The position numbers and the translations under genes were made by a program. Of a DNA stretch of 64,000 nucleotides, positions 43,997 through 53,917 are shown piece after piece. Each line of letters begins with the position of its first letter. The first letter of the stretch is position 1. The notes beneath the pieces are model-generated. The model was not told the origin of the DNA, did not search any database, and saw only the letters and a program-made list of their open reading frames with translations. The DNA is from Ectothiorhodospiraceae bacterium (GTDB lineage Bacteria > Pseudomonadota > Gammaproteobacteria > Nitrococcales > Aquisalimonadaceae): assembly GCA_020831845.1 (NCBI GenBank), contig JAFIFV010000043.1:1-64000 (forward strand), written 5' to 3'.

Positions 43997-44377
43997 TCAC
44001 TCCGACCGTGCTGCAAGGTGCTTTTCGCACAACAGCCTGACGGCGGGGGCGAGCTTGTCGCTGTCGTGGATATGGATAGGCCTGGCGTCGGTAATCTCCG
44101 CCGCGGGGCGGATATCGCCTTCCCAATCCGCGGAGAAACAGATCAGTTCCACGTCGCCATTCGTGCCGTAGGCAGGGCCTTTTACCGTGTACAGGTAGCG
44201 TATGGACTCACTGGCGAGGGTGATACGCAGCTCCTCCTGAAGCTCCCGGGTCAGGGCCTGCTCGGCCGTTTCGTCCGGCTCGATCTTGCCGCCGGGCAGG
44301 TACCAGTGCTGATTCTCCCGGACACGGACCAGCAGCAGGTGGTCGTCCTTGAACTCTACGAGACATGCGCATCGCAT
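43997..44377 (-). CDS. Nudix hydrolase
   Basis: A 126-residue Nudix protein with the box GGKIEPDETAEQALTREL followed by QEEL, holding the metal-binding REUxEE core. It hydrolyses a nucleoside diphosphate linked to another group; the exact substrate cannot be predicted. It starts at 44377 with GGAAGGA upstream. Its neighbour upstream is a YCII-domain gene on the same strand, 69 bases away. Confidence 0.87.
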   Translation of the reverse strand: MRCACLVEFKDDHLLLVRVRENQHWYLPGGKIEPDETAEQALTRELQEELRITLASESIRYLYTVKGPAYGTNGDVELICFSADWEGDIRPAAEITDARPIHIHDSDKLAPAVRLLCEKHLAARSE

Positions 44378-44446
44378 GGCGTTTTCCTTCCGTGATGAAT
44401 GTCTGATCCGGCTTCCTCGATGTTCGCCCTGCACGATGGTTGGCTG

Positions 44447-44755
44447 CTATGTCGCGGGGTGGATCGGTGTGGTGGGCTCGGTGCCGACGACAGTGGCCCA
44501 GCTGCGAATCCGGTAGGCGCGGACCAGTCCGTTCTTCACGTAGACGTCTTCTTCCGCGAAGCGCCGCACCACGTCGGGGTTGTCGCATTGGAATAGCAGC
44601 ACCGCTGTATCAGTGGGCTCCGTGAGGGCGCCTCCCAGCAACAGCTCGCCGCGATCCTTGGCGGCCCAGGCCTGGGCCAGGTGTTCGTCCCGGAACTGGC
44701 CGCGGCGTTCCAGATAGTCCGGCGCGAGGTCGTAGAACAGCAGGTAGTGGGCCAT
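44447..44755 (-). CDS. YCII-domain (YciI-like) protein
   Basis: A 102-residue ferredoxin-like dimeric protein starting HYLLFYDLAPDYLERR, with the conserved histidine in DEHLAQAWAAKDRGEL and the aspartate in FQCDNPDVVRRFAEEDVYV that form the presumed active pocket. Family members include YciI and dehalogenase-like enzymes. It lies 55 bases downstream of lpd and could be read from the pyruvate dehydrogenase operon, but the functional link is doubtful. Confidence 0.85.
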   Translation of the reverse strand: MAHYLLFYDLAPDYLERRGQFRDEHLAQAWAAKDRGELLLGGALTEPTDTAVLLFQCDNPDVVRRFAEEDVYVKNGLVRAYRIRSWATVVGTEPTTPIHPAT

Positions 44756-44810
44756 GGGTCTTCTCCGCGTCGCACGCCCGCCGGCCGGAGTGGGCCGGCG
44801 GGGGGCGGGC

Positions 44811-46574
44811 CTATTTCTTCTTCGGAATGTACAGATCGGTGATGGTGCCTTCGGCTGCCTCCGCCGCAAAGCCCACGGTTTCGACCAGCGTGGGGTGCGG
44901 GTGGATTGTCAGGCCGATATCGGCGGCCACGGCGCCCATCTCGATAGCCAGGGCCATCTCGCCCATCAGGTCGCCGGCGTTGGGGCCCAGTGCCGCTCCG
45001 CCCAGCAGGCGGCCGTTTTCGGCGTCGAACAGCAGCTTGGTCAGGCCTTCCTCGCGGCCCATGGCCAGGGCGCGGCCGCTGGCAGCCCAGGGGAATACGC
45101 CTTTTTCCACCTTGATTCCCTGTTCCTTTGCCTGCTCTTCGGTCAGGCCTACCCAGGCCACTTCCGGGTCGGTGTAGGCCACGGAGGGAATGCAGCGGAC
45201 GTCGAAGGCCACTTTCTCGCCAGCGGCATGTTCGGCAGCCACCTTGCCTTCGTGGGTCGCCTTGTGGGCCAGCATGGGCTGACCGACGATGTCGCCGATG
45301 GCGTAGATGTGCGGGACTTCGGTCTGCATGTGCTCGTTGACGCGGATGAAACCCTTGTCCGGTTCCAGCCCGGCGGCCTCGGCGTTGATCAGGTCGCCAT
45401 TGGGGCGACGGCCCACCGCCACCAGCACGCGGTCGAAGGTGTCGTTTTCCGGCACGTCCTTGCCCTCGAAGCTGACCTTGATGCCCTTCTTCTGGGCCTC
45501 CATGCCGGTCACCTTGGCGCTGAGGTAGACGTTCTCGTACTGTTTGCGAATGCGTTTCTCGTAGGGGCGGATCAGGTCCTTGTCTGCACCCACCATGATG
45601 CGGTCCAGCAGCTCCACCACGGTGATCTTCGAGCCCAGCGCGTGGTAGACGGTGGCCATTTCCAGGCCGATGATGCCGCCGCCGATCACCAGCAGCCGCT
45701 TGGGGATGTCTTCCAGTTCCAGCGCGCTGGTGGAATCCATCACGCGGGGGTCGTTCAGGTCCATGCCCGGCGGAGTGACCACGCGTGAACCGGCGGCAAT
45801 GATGGCGTTACGGAATGTGATGTTGCGTTCCTTGCCGTCGTGGGCCACGGAAATCTCGTGGGGGCCGGTGAAGCTGGCCACGCCAGTGACGGTTTCCACT
45901 TTGCGCTGCTTGGCCATGCCGGCCAGTCCGCCGGTGAGCTTCTTCACCACCGATTCCTTCCAGCCGCGCAGTTTCTTCAGGTCGATCTTCGGTTTGCCGA
46001 ACGTCACACCGTGTTCACTGAATTGCTCGGCGGAGTCGATGATATGGCCCACGTGCAGCAGGGCCTTGGACGGGATGCAGCCCACGTTCAGACAGACGCC
46101 GCCCAGCGTCGGATAGCGTTCCACCAGGATCACCTTCAGGCCCAGGTCTGCGGCGCGGAAGGCGGCGGTGTAGCCGCCGGGGCCGGAGCCGATGACCACC
46201 ACGTCGCAGTCGGCGTCGGAAGGCGCCTTGCTTTGGGGTTGCTGCGCGGCAGGTTCCTGCTCGGGCCTGGAACTCCCCTGTTTGGTGGGTGTCTCGCCGG
46301 CGGGTTCTTTCTTCGCCTTTGCCTCGCCGCCGCCCTCGCTGGGCTCCAGTTCCAGGATCGCCTTGCCTTCGGCTACCTTGTCGCCCACCTTGATCAGCAC
46401 CTTGGTGATCTTGCCGGCCCTGGGGGCCGGTACTTCCATGGTGGCCTTGTCGGATTCCAGCGTGATCAGGCTTTGTTCTGCTTCAACGGTGTCGCCCTCG
46501 GACACCAGCACTTCAATCACGTCGACTTCGTCGAAGTCGCCGATGTCGGGAACCTTGATCTGTTCTGCAGCCAT
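44811..46574 (-). CDS. lpdA: Dihydrolipoyl dehydrogenase (E3) with N-terminal lipoyl domain
   Basis: A 587-residue E3 subunit. Residues about 1-78 are a biotinyl-lipoyl domain with the lipoylation lysine in [11 protein letters not shown]; an alanine/glutamine-rich linker follows; then the flavoprotein with redox-active disulfide CLNVGCIPSK, the NAD-binding GGGIIGLEMATV and C-terminal dimer domain with catalytic histidine in IHPHPTLVE. It regenerates lipoamide of the pyruvate dehydrogenase complex with NAD. A fused lipoyl domain on E3 is known in some proteobacteria (for example Neisseria and Alcaligenes/Cupriavidus). Third gene of the operon. Confidence 0.96.
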   Translation of the reverse strand: MAAEQIKVPDIGDFDEVDVIEVLVSEGDTVEAEQSLITLESDKATMEVPAPRAGKITKVLIKVGDKVAEGKAILELEPSEGGGEAKAKKEPAGETPTKQGSSRPEQEPAAQQPQSKAPSDADCDVVVIGSGPGGYTAAFRAADLGLKVILVERYPTLGGVCLNVGCIPSKALLHVGHIIDSAEQFSEHGVTFGKPKIDLKKLRGWKESVVKKLTGGLAGMAKQRKVETVTGVASFTGPHEISVAHDGKERNITFRNAIIAAGSRVVTPPGMDLNDPRVMDSTSALELEDIPKRLLVIGGGIIGLEMATVYHALGSKITVVELLDRIMVGADKDLIRPYEKRIRKQYENVYLSAKVTGMEAQKKGIKVSFEGKDVPENDTFDRVLVAVGRRPNGDLINAEAAGLEPDKGFIRVNEHMQTEVPHIYAIGDIVGQPMLAHKATHEGKVAAEHAAGEKVAFDVRCIPSVAYTDPEVAWVGLTEEQAKEQGIKVEKGVFPWAASGRALAMGREEGLTKLLFDAENGRLLGGAALGPNAGDLMGEMALAIEMGAVAADIGLTIHPHPTLVETVGFAAEAAEGTITDLYIPKKK

Positions 46575-46599
46575 GGTTGTGTCCTTTGTCGTGCGACTG

Positions 46600-47958
46600 T
46601 CAGAGGATGAGCCGGCGCAGATCGCCCAGCAGCCCGGAGAGGTAGGTGGTGAAACGGGCCGCGGCGGCGCCGTCGATCACCCGGTGATCGTAGGATAATG
46701 ACAGTGGCAGCATCAGCCGCGGTTCGAAATCCTTGCCGTTCCACTTCGGCTTCATCTCGGACCGGGAAACGCCCAGGATGGCCACTTCGGGTGCGTTGAC
46801 GATGGGCGTGAACGCGGTACCGCCGATGCCCCCGAGGCTGGAGATGCTGAACGTCCCGCCCTGCATGTCCGAAGGCCCAAGCTTGCCGTCACGCGCCTTG
46901 CCACTGAGCTCGGCCAGGTCGGCGGCGATCTGGTAGACGCCCTTCCTGTCAGCATCCTTGATCACTGGCACCACCAGGCCGTTGGGGGTATCCACCGCCA
47001 CGCCGATATTGATGTATTTCTTGATGATCAGCGCATCGCCGGTGGGCTTCAGGCTGCTGTTGAGTTCCGGCATGGCCTTGAGTGCGCCGGCGCAGGCTTT
47101 CACCAGAAAGGCGAGCGGCGTCAGCTTCACGCCATGCTGCTTTTCGGCAGTGTCCTTCTCGGCCTTGCGGAAGGCTTCCAGCTCGGTGATGTCGGCCTCG
47201 TCGAACTGGGTGACGTGGGGCACGTTCAGCCAGCTGCGGTGCAGGTGCGGGCCGGATATCTTCTTGATGCGGGACATCGGTTGTTCTTCGATTTCCCCGA
47301 ACTTGGAGAAATCCACCGCCGGGATTGGCGGTATGCCCATGCCGCCCTTGGCGCCGGCCGGTGCCGCCGCGCCGCCAGTGTGCATGACGCCTTTGACGAA
47401 GTCCTGGACGTCTTCTTTCAGGATGCGGCCGCGCCGGCCGGAGCCCTTCAGCTTCGAGAGGTCCACGCCCAGTTCGCGGGCGAAACGGCGTACGGCCGGT
47501 GAGGCGTGGGCCTTGCGGAAGATGGAGCTGTCGATCTCGCTGTGGGCGACCGGGGCCTGATCGGCTTCCACCTGGTGGGCCGGATGGTCGGTGGCGGGGG
47601 GAGGAGAGTCGTTCTTCGGGGCCTCCTGCTTCGGCTCCTGCCTGGTTTGCGTTTCCTGTTCCTGTTCCGGCTTATCTTCCTTCTTCTCGTCCTTGGGTTC
47701 CTCCTGCTTGCTCTCGCCGGAGGCTGGCTCCAGCTCCATGATCACCGAGCCTTCCTTGACCTTGTCACCCACCTTGATCTTCACGCTTTTCACGGTGCCG
47801 GACTCCGGCGCCGGCACTTCCATGGTGGCCTTGTCGGATTCCAGCGTGATCAGGCTCTGCTCCGCCTCAACACTGTCGCCTTCGGATACCAGAACCTCGA
47901 TGACATCCACTTCATCGAAATCACCGATGTCCGGCACGGTTACTGTCTTTGTCGCCAT
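46600..47958 (-). CDS. aceF: Dihydrolipoyllysine-residue acetyltransferase (E2)
   Basis: A 452-residue E2 subunit with a single lipoyl domain (residues about 1-78, lysine in [11 protein letters not shown]), a long charged linker rich in glutamate, lysine and glutamine, the peripheral-subunit-binding domain ([19 protein letters not shown]) and the catalytic domain ending with the active-site HxxxDG in [15 protein letters not shown]. It transfers acetyl from lipoamide to CoA. ATG 47958 is chosen to start at the lipoyl domain. It lies 51 bases after aceE and 25 before lpdA. Confidence 0.96.
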   Translation of the reverse strand: MATKTVTVPDIGDFDEVDVIEVLVSEGDSVEAEQSLITLESDKATMEVPAPESGTVKSVKIKVGDKVKEGSVIMELEPASGESKQEEPKDEKKEDKPEQEQETQTRQEPKQEAPKNDSPPPATDHPAHQVEADQAPVAHSEIDSSIFRKAHASPAVRRFARELGVDLSKLKGSGRRGRILKEDVQDFVKGVMHTGGAAAPAGAKGGMGIPPIPAVDFSKFGEIEEQPMSRIKKISGPHLHRSWLNVPHVTQFDEADITELEAFRKAEKDTAEKQHGVKLTPLAFLVKACAGALKAMPELNSSLKPTGDALIIKKYINIGVAVDTPNGLVVPVIKDADRKGVYQIAADLAELSGKARDGKLGPSDMQGGTFSISSLGGIGGTAFTPIVNAPEVAILGVSRSEMKPKWNGKDFEPRLMLPLSLSYDHRVIDGAAAARFTTYLSGLLGDLRRLIL

Positions 47959-48009
47959 GGCTGCTTCCTGTGTCTGTTTGCGCTGTGTCGGCACCCGCGC
48001 GGGGCGGGA

Positions 48010-50670
48010 TCAGACCGATGTGGGGATGGGCTTTTCCGGGTCCAGGCCGTACTTCCTGATGGCCTCGGTCACGGCTTTCGCCTCGATCTGGCCGTCATCG
48101 GCCAGCGCTTTCAGGGCCGCCACGGTGACGTAGTAGCGGTCCACCTCGAAGAAGCGTCGGAGTTGCTCGCGGGTATCGGAGCGGCCGAAGCCGTCGGTTC
48201 CCAGTACTACGTAGCGACGGTCGTCCATGTGCGGGCGGATCTGCTCCGGGAAGGCGCGCATGTAGTCGCTGGCGGCGATGGCCGGACCCTTGCGGTTCTT
48301 GAGCTTGTCCTGCACCCAGCAGGTGCGCGGCTTCTTGTCCGGGTGCAGCGTGTTCCAGCGTTCCACGGCGATGCCGTCCCGGCGCAATTCGGTGAACGAG
48401 GGGCAGCTCCAGAGGTCGGCGTCCACCTTCCAGTCCTTCTTCAGCAGCTCGGCGGCTTCCATCACCTCTCGGAAGATGGTGCCGGAACCCAGCAACTGCA
48501 CCTTCAGCTTGCCCTTGCCGCCTTCCCTGAACAGGTACATGCCTTTGCGGATGCCTTCCTCGGCGCCCTTGGGCATGGCGGGCTGGCCGTAGTTCTCGTT
48601 CATCATGGTGATGTAGTAGTAGACGTTCTCCTGCTCCTGGTACATGCGGCGCAGGCCGTCGTGGATCACCACCGCCATTTCGTACGGGAAGGTGGGGTCA
48701 TAGGAGATGCAGTTGGGAATGGTGGCCGAGATCAGGTGGCTGTGGCCGTCCTCGTGCTGCAGGCCCTCGCCATTGAGTGTGGTGCGGCCGGCAGTGCCGC
48801 CCAGCAGGAAGCCGCGGGCGCGCATGTCGCCGGCGGCCCAGGCCAGATCGCCCACGCGCTGGAAGCCGAACATGGAGTAGTAGGCGTAGAACGGAATCAT
48901 GTTCACGCCGTGGTTGCTGTAGGCCGTGCCGGCGGCGATCCAGGAACTCATGGCGCCGGCTTCGTTGATGCCTTCCTGCAGGATCTGGCCGTCCTTGCTC
49001 TCCTTGTACAGCATCAACTGGTCGGAGTCCTCCGGCTCGTAAAGCTGACCCTTGGAGGCGTAGATCCCCATTTGCCGGAAAAGCCCTTCCATGCCGAAGG
49101 TGCGCGCTTCGTCAGGCACGATGGGAACGATGTGCTTTGCCAGCTCCTTGTCCCGGGCAAGGATCGCCAGGATGCGCACGAACGCCATGGTGGTGGACAT
49201 CTCGCGGTCGCCGGAGTCCTTCAGCAGCAGATCGAAGGCGGACAGCTCTGGTATTTTCAGGGGCTTGGCGTCGGTGCGGCGTTGCGGCAGATAGCCGCCG
49301 AGAGCCTTGCGTCGTTCCTTCAGGTACTTGATTTCCGGGCTGTCGTCGGCGGGTTTGTAGAACGGCGTTTTTTCCAGCTGGTCGTCGGGGACCGGGATGT
49401 CGAAGCGGTCGCGGAATTCCTTCAGGGCGTCCAGCGCCATCTTCTTCTGCTGGTGGGTGATGTTCTGCCCTTCGCCGGATCTGCCCATGCCGTAGCCCTT
49501 GACCGTCTTCGCGAGAATGACGGTGGGCTGGTCCTTGGTGTTCACCGCGGTGTGGTAGGCGGCATACACCTTGTGCGGGTCGTGCCCGCCCCTGGACAGG
49601 CGCGCGATGTCCTCGTCGGACATATTGGACACCATGTCCTTGAGCTCCGGATACTTGCCGAAGAAGTGCTCGCGGGTGTAGGCGCCGCCCTTGGCCTTGA
49701 AGTTCTGGTACTCGCCGTCGACGCACTCTTCCATGCGCTTGCGTAGCAGGCCCTTCTCGTCCTTGGCCAGCAGCGCGTCCCAGCCGGAGCCCCAGACCAC
49801 TTTCAACACGTTCCAGCCGGCGCCGCGGAACTCGCCTTCCAGTTCCTGGATGATCTTGCCGTTGCCGCGCACCGGGCCGTCCAGCCTCTGCAGGTTGCAG
49901 TTGACCACGAACACCAGGTTATCCAGCCCCTCGCGGGCAGCCAGGCCGATGGCGCCGAGGGATTCCGGCTCGTCCATCTCGCCATCCCCCATGAAGGCCC
50001 AGACCTTGCGGTTGCCCATGTCGATCACGCCGCGGTCGTGCAGGTATTTCATGAACCGCGCCTGGTAGATGGCCATGATCGGCCCCAGACCCATGGAAAC
50101 GGTGGGGAACTGCCAGTACTCCGGCATCAGCCAGGGGTGCGGGTAGGAGGTGATGCCGATTCCACCGACGTCCTGGCGGAAACCGCGCAGCTGCTCTTCG
50201 GTCAGCCGTCCCTCAAGGAACGAGCGCGCATAGATGCCCGGGGCGGAGTGGCCCTGAATGAACACCATGTCGCCGCCGTGGTCCTCACAGGGCGCATGCC
50301 AGAAGTGGTTGAAGCCGACGTCGTAGAGCGTGGCGCTAGACGCAAAGCTGGCGATATGGCCGCCGATGCCTTCGCGTTCCTTGTTGGCCTGGAGAACCAT
50401 CGCCATGGCGTTCCAGCGGATGATGGAGCGCAGCTGCCATTCCAGGGCATGATCGCCGGGGGAGCGCTGCTCCATGTGCGGGGGGATGGTATTGAGGTAA
50501 GCGGTGGTGGCCTTGAACGGTATGTGTCCACCGCGGCGCCGGGCCTTGTCCACCAGCGATTCCAGCAGGAAGTGCGCCCGTTCCGGGCCTTCTTCCTCGA
50601 TCACCGCCTCCAGTGCGTCAATCCATTCCCGGGTTTCCTGCGGATCCACATCCTCCGGTCTTTCAGCCAT
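48010..50670 (-). CDS. aceE: Pyruvate dehydrogenase E1 component, homodimeric type
   Basis: An 886-residue thiamine-diphosphate enzyme that decarboxylates pyruvate and acetylates the lipoyl groups of E2. The TPP/magnesium motif is GDGEMDEPESLG...NCNLQRLDG and the histidine-loop segment GAHYKKM-equivalent lies near HDPHKVYAAYH. Length is that of the E. coli enzyme. It is the first gene of aceE-aceF-lpdA, which converts pyruvate to acetyl-CoA. A palindrome lies 40 bases ahead of the start codon. Confidence 0.96.
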   Translation of the reverse strand: MAERPEDVDPQETREWIDALEAVIEEEGPERAHFLLESLVDKARRRGGHIPFKATTAYLNTIPPHMEQRSPGDHALEWQLRSIIRWNAMAMVLQANKEREGIGGHIASFASSATLYDVGFNHFWHAPCEDHGGDMVFIQGHSAPGIYARSFLEGRLTEEQLRGFRQDVGGIGITSYPHPWLMPEYWQFPTVSMGLGPIMAIYQARFMKYLHDRGVIDMGNRKVWAFMGDGEMDEPESLGAIGLAAREGLDNLVFVVNCNLQRLDGPVRGNGKIIQELEGEFRGAGWNVLKVVWGSGWDALLAKDEKGLLRKRMEECVDGEYQNFKAKGGAYTREHFFGKYPELKDMVSNMSDEDIARLSRGGHDPHKVYAAYHTAVNTKDQPTVILAKTVKGYGMGRSGEGQNITHQQKKMALDALKEFRDRFDIPVPDDQLEKTPFYKPADDSPEIKYLKERRKALGGYLPQRRTDAKPLKIPELSAFDLLLKDSGDREMSTTMAFVRILAILARDKELAKHIVPIVPDEARTFGMEGLFRQMGIYASKGQLYEPEDSDQLMLYKESKDGQILQEGINEAGAMSSWIAAGTAYSNHGVNMIPFYAYYSMFGFQRVGDLAWAAGDMRARGFLLGGTAGRTTLNGEGLQHEDGHSHLISATIPNCISYDPTFPYEMAVVIHDGLRRMYQEQENVYYYITMMNENYGQPAMPKGAEEGIRKGMYLFREGGKGKLKVQLLGSGTIFREVMEAAELLKKDWKVDADLWSCPSFTELRRDGIAVERWNTLHPDKKPRTCWVQDKLKNRKGPAIAASDYMRAFPEQIRPHMDDRRYVVLGTDGFGRSDTREQLRRFFEVDRYYVTVAALKALADDGQIEAKAVTEAIRKYGLDPEKPIPTSV

Positions 50671-50709
50671 TGCTACACCTCGTGGGTTCTGGGCGAAAAA
50701 CGCCTGCCG

Positions 50710-50726
50710 CGGGAATTTTGTTCCCG
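50710..50726. promoter_or_regulatory. Perfect palindrome in the aceE leader
   Basis: CGGGAA-TTTTG-TTCCCG, a 6+5+6 inverted repeat, lies 40-56 bases upstream of the aceE start codon. It could be an operator or an RNA hairpin in the 5' leader. It does not resemble the E. coli PdhR site. Confidence 0.4.
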
Positions 50727-50984
50727 GGACAGAAAAGCTTCTTCTTGTGGAGGCGACCGGTGGCCGCCGTCAGAGGCTCACTGTCTGTTCGCCACCGTTT
50801 GCCTCTGTTTCAAGCCTAGCCCGCCTTTCCACCTTTTGGGTGGATGGCGCACCGGGAACCAAGCATAACGCGGCTACGGAGCAGACGTCACTGTATGGCA
50901 ATGCGATCGCCCATGAGAAATATTCATGCCGCGGCTGTCTGTCTGCAGCTGCGGGGAACGGATATCCCGGGATGGATCAGCCCT
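50727..50984. other. Rest of the aceE - DUF502 spacer
   Basis: The full gap of 314 bases upstream of aceE holds the palindrome at 50710-50726, a TCCACC-TTTTG-GGTGGA hairpin near 50826-50842 and a CAGCCC/GGGCTG hairpin (50978-50994) overlapping the end of the DUF502 gene. The last may end DUF502 transcription but lacks a T-run. No gene seen. Confidence 0.5.
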
Positions 50985-51626
50985 TCAGGGGCTGTTGCTG
51001 TGGTGGTTGTTGTGGTTGTGGTTGTGGTTGTTGTTGGGCTGTCCGGTGGACATGCCGGCCGTCACGGCGAAGCGCATGGCGGCATCCATGGTCATGTCGA
51101 CGGGCTCCACCTGTTCGGCGGGCAGTATGAGGGTGTAGCCACCGATCTGGTAGCTCATGGGCATGTAGACGGCGATTTCCCCCTTGCCGCCCAGCTTGTC
51201 GGGCAGGCCCTCGAAATCCGTTCGGGTCACGAAGCCCAGCAGGCGGCCCCTGGTCTCGCCCAGGGTCACCGTCACCATGACCACTTGGCTGGCCTGGTCC
51301 TGGTTGGTCCGGCGCACGAAATCCATCAGGTCCTGCACGGCACCGTAGATTATCTTCACGCCGGGCAGTCGCTGCATCACGCCTTCGGCCCAGCCGAAGA
51401 CGGCCTGGAACACGTAGGCCTGAAGCAGGAAGCCCAGCAGAAAGATCACCCCGATGCCCACCGCCAGACCCAGGCCGGGGAAGTAGAAGGGCAGCAGCGC
51501 GGCGACCACCGGGCCGAACACGCTTTCCGCGAGGCTGGCCAGCCAGTAGATCAGGTAGAGCGTGACCACGATGGGGAGGATGGCCGCCAGGCCCTTGAGG
51601 AACGTCTTGGAGAGAAACCGTGTCAT
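50985..51626 (-). CDS. DUF502 family inner-membrane protein
   Basis: A 213-residue protein with two transmembrane segments (about 9-35 and 52-72) and the conserved GVKIIYGAVQDLMDF and GFVTRTDFEGLP segments of DUF502, a family of unknown function common in bacteria and related to plant LIKE COV proteins. Its last 18 residues are almost only asparagine and histidine (PNNNHNHNHNNHHSNSP), encoded by a GTT/GTG-type microsatellite; this tail is not part of the family core and may bind metal or simply be a repeat expansion. Confidence 0.88.
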   Translation of the reverse strand: MTRFLSKTFLKGLAAILPIVVTLYLIYWLASLAESVFGPVVAALLPFYFPGLGLAVGIGVIFLLGFLLQAYVFQAVFGWAEGVMQRLPGVKIIYGAVQDLMDFVRRTNQDQASQVVMVTVTLGETRGRLLGFVTRTDFEGLPDKLGGKGEIAVYMPMSYQIGGYTLILPAEQVEPVDMTMDAAMRFAVTAGMSTGQPNNNHNHNHNNHHSNSP

Positions 51627-51671
51627 TGCAGTGATTCCCTGTGCCTGTGACTAACCGCGTGCGGTTGGGGT

Positions 51672-52385
51672 CTAGCCGCCGAAGACGTCGCGCAGCAATT
51701 GCGTCGTGCGGGCTACCGGGTCCTCGCGGATGCGTTCCTCTTCCCGGGCCAGGACAGTGAACAGGCCGTCCAGCGCCTGCTCGGTGACATAGGCGTCCAG
51801 ATCGGTCTGCAGCGGCTGCACCAGCGGCAGCCGGTTCCAGGCCTGGGTGAGCTGACGATAGTAATCGTAGCCGTTCACGGCGTTCAGGCGGCTGGCGACG
51901 ATAGGCCGGTAGCGTTCGCGCAACTCGCTTTCGGATTGGCCGCGCAGATAGCGGGTGGCGGCGTCCGGTCCGCCGGTGAACACCGCTTGCACATCGCGGG
52001 GGCGCATGTCGGAAATCGCGTTGACGAAAATGGCCCTGGCTTCAGCAGCGGCCTGTTCGGCGGCGCGGTTCATGGCCACTTCCAGCTCATCCACCTGCCG
52101 GCCAAGGCCCAGTTGCCGTAGCCTGCCGCTGGCCGATTGCAATTCCTGCGGCAGGGCGATGCGGATGGCTTCGTCGGCCAGATAACCATCCACCCGGTTG
52201 GTCTGCGCGACGGTCCGGTCGGTGCCCACACGCAGTGCCTCGCGCAGCGCGGCCTCCACGCGACTATCACCGTTATCCGCGCTACGGCTGCTGCGTTCGC
52301 TACTCTCGGTGGGCAGCAGCACGCATCCGCCGAGCAGCAAGATCAGCGCGAGCAGGCCGGGGAAGGCGAAACGTCCTGGGGTCAT
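51672..52385 (-). CDS. DUF4197 domain-containing lipoprotein
   Basis: A 237-residue protein with a lipoprotein signal (ALILLLGGC) and a helical DUF4197 domain: AALREALRVGTDRTVAQ, MNRAAEQAAAEARAIF and ISDMRPRDVQAVFTGG are family hallmarks, as is the C-terminal DPVARTTQLLRDVFG. Outer-membrane-anchored and of unknown function. It lies 35 bases downstream of hemF and 45 upstream of the DUF502 gene, apparently in the same transcript. Confidence 0.88.
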   Translation of the reverse strand: MTPGRFAFPGLLALILLLGGCVLLPTESSERSSRSADNGDSRVEAALREALRVGTDRTVAQTNRVDGYLADEAIRIALPQELQSASGRLRQLGLGRQVDELEVAMNRAAEQAAAEARAIFVNAISDMRPRDVQAVFTGGPDAATRYLRGQSESELRERYRPIVASRLNAVNGYDYYRQLTQAWNRLPLVQPLQTDLDAYVTEQALDGLFTVLAREEERIREDPVARTTQLLRDVFGG

Positions 52386-52420
52386 GTGCGTTCTCCCTTG
52401 TCGTTGTCGCCGGCGATGGA

Positions 52421-53913
<1,493 letters not shown>

Positions 53914-53917
53914 GACC

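Noticed and set aside
47506..49746. Open frame of 746 codons on the plus strand
   Set aside because: It is antisense to aceF and aceE, whose products are unmistakable; its histidine/valine/leucine-rich composition is typical of a shadow in GC-rich DNA.
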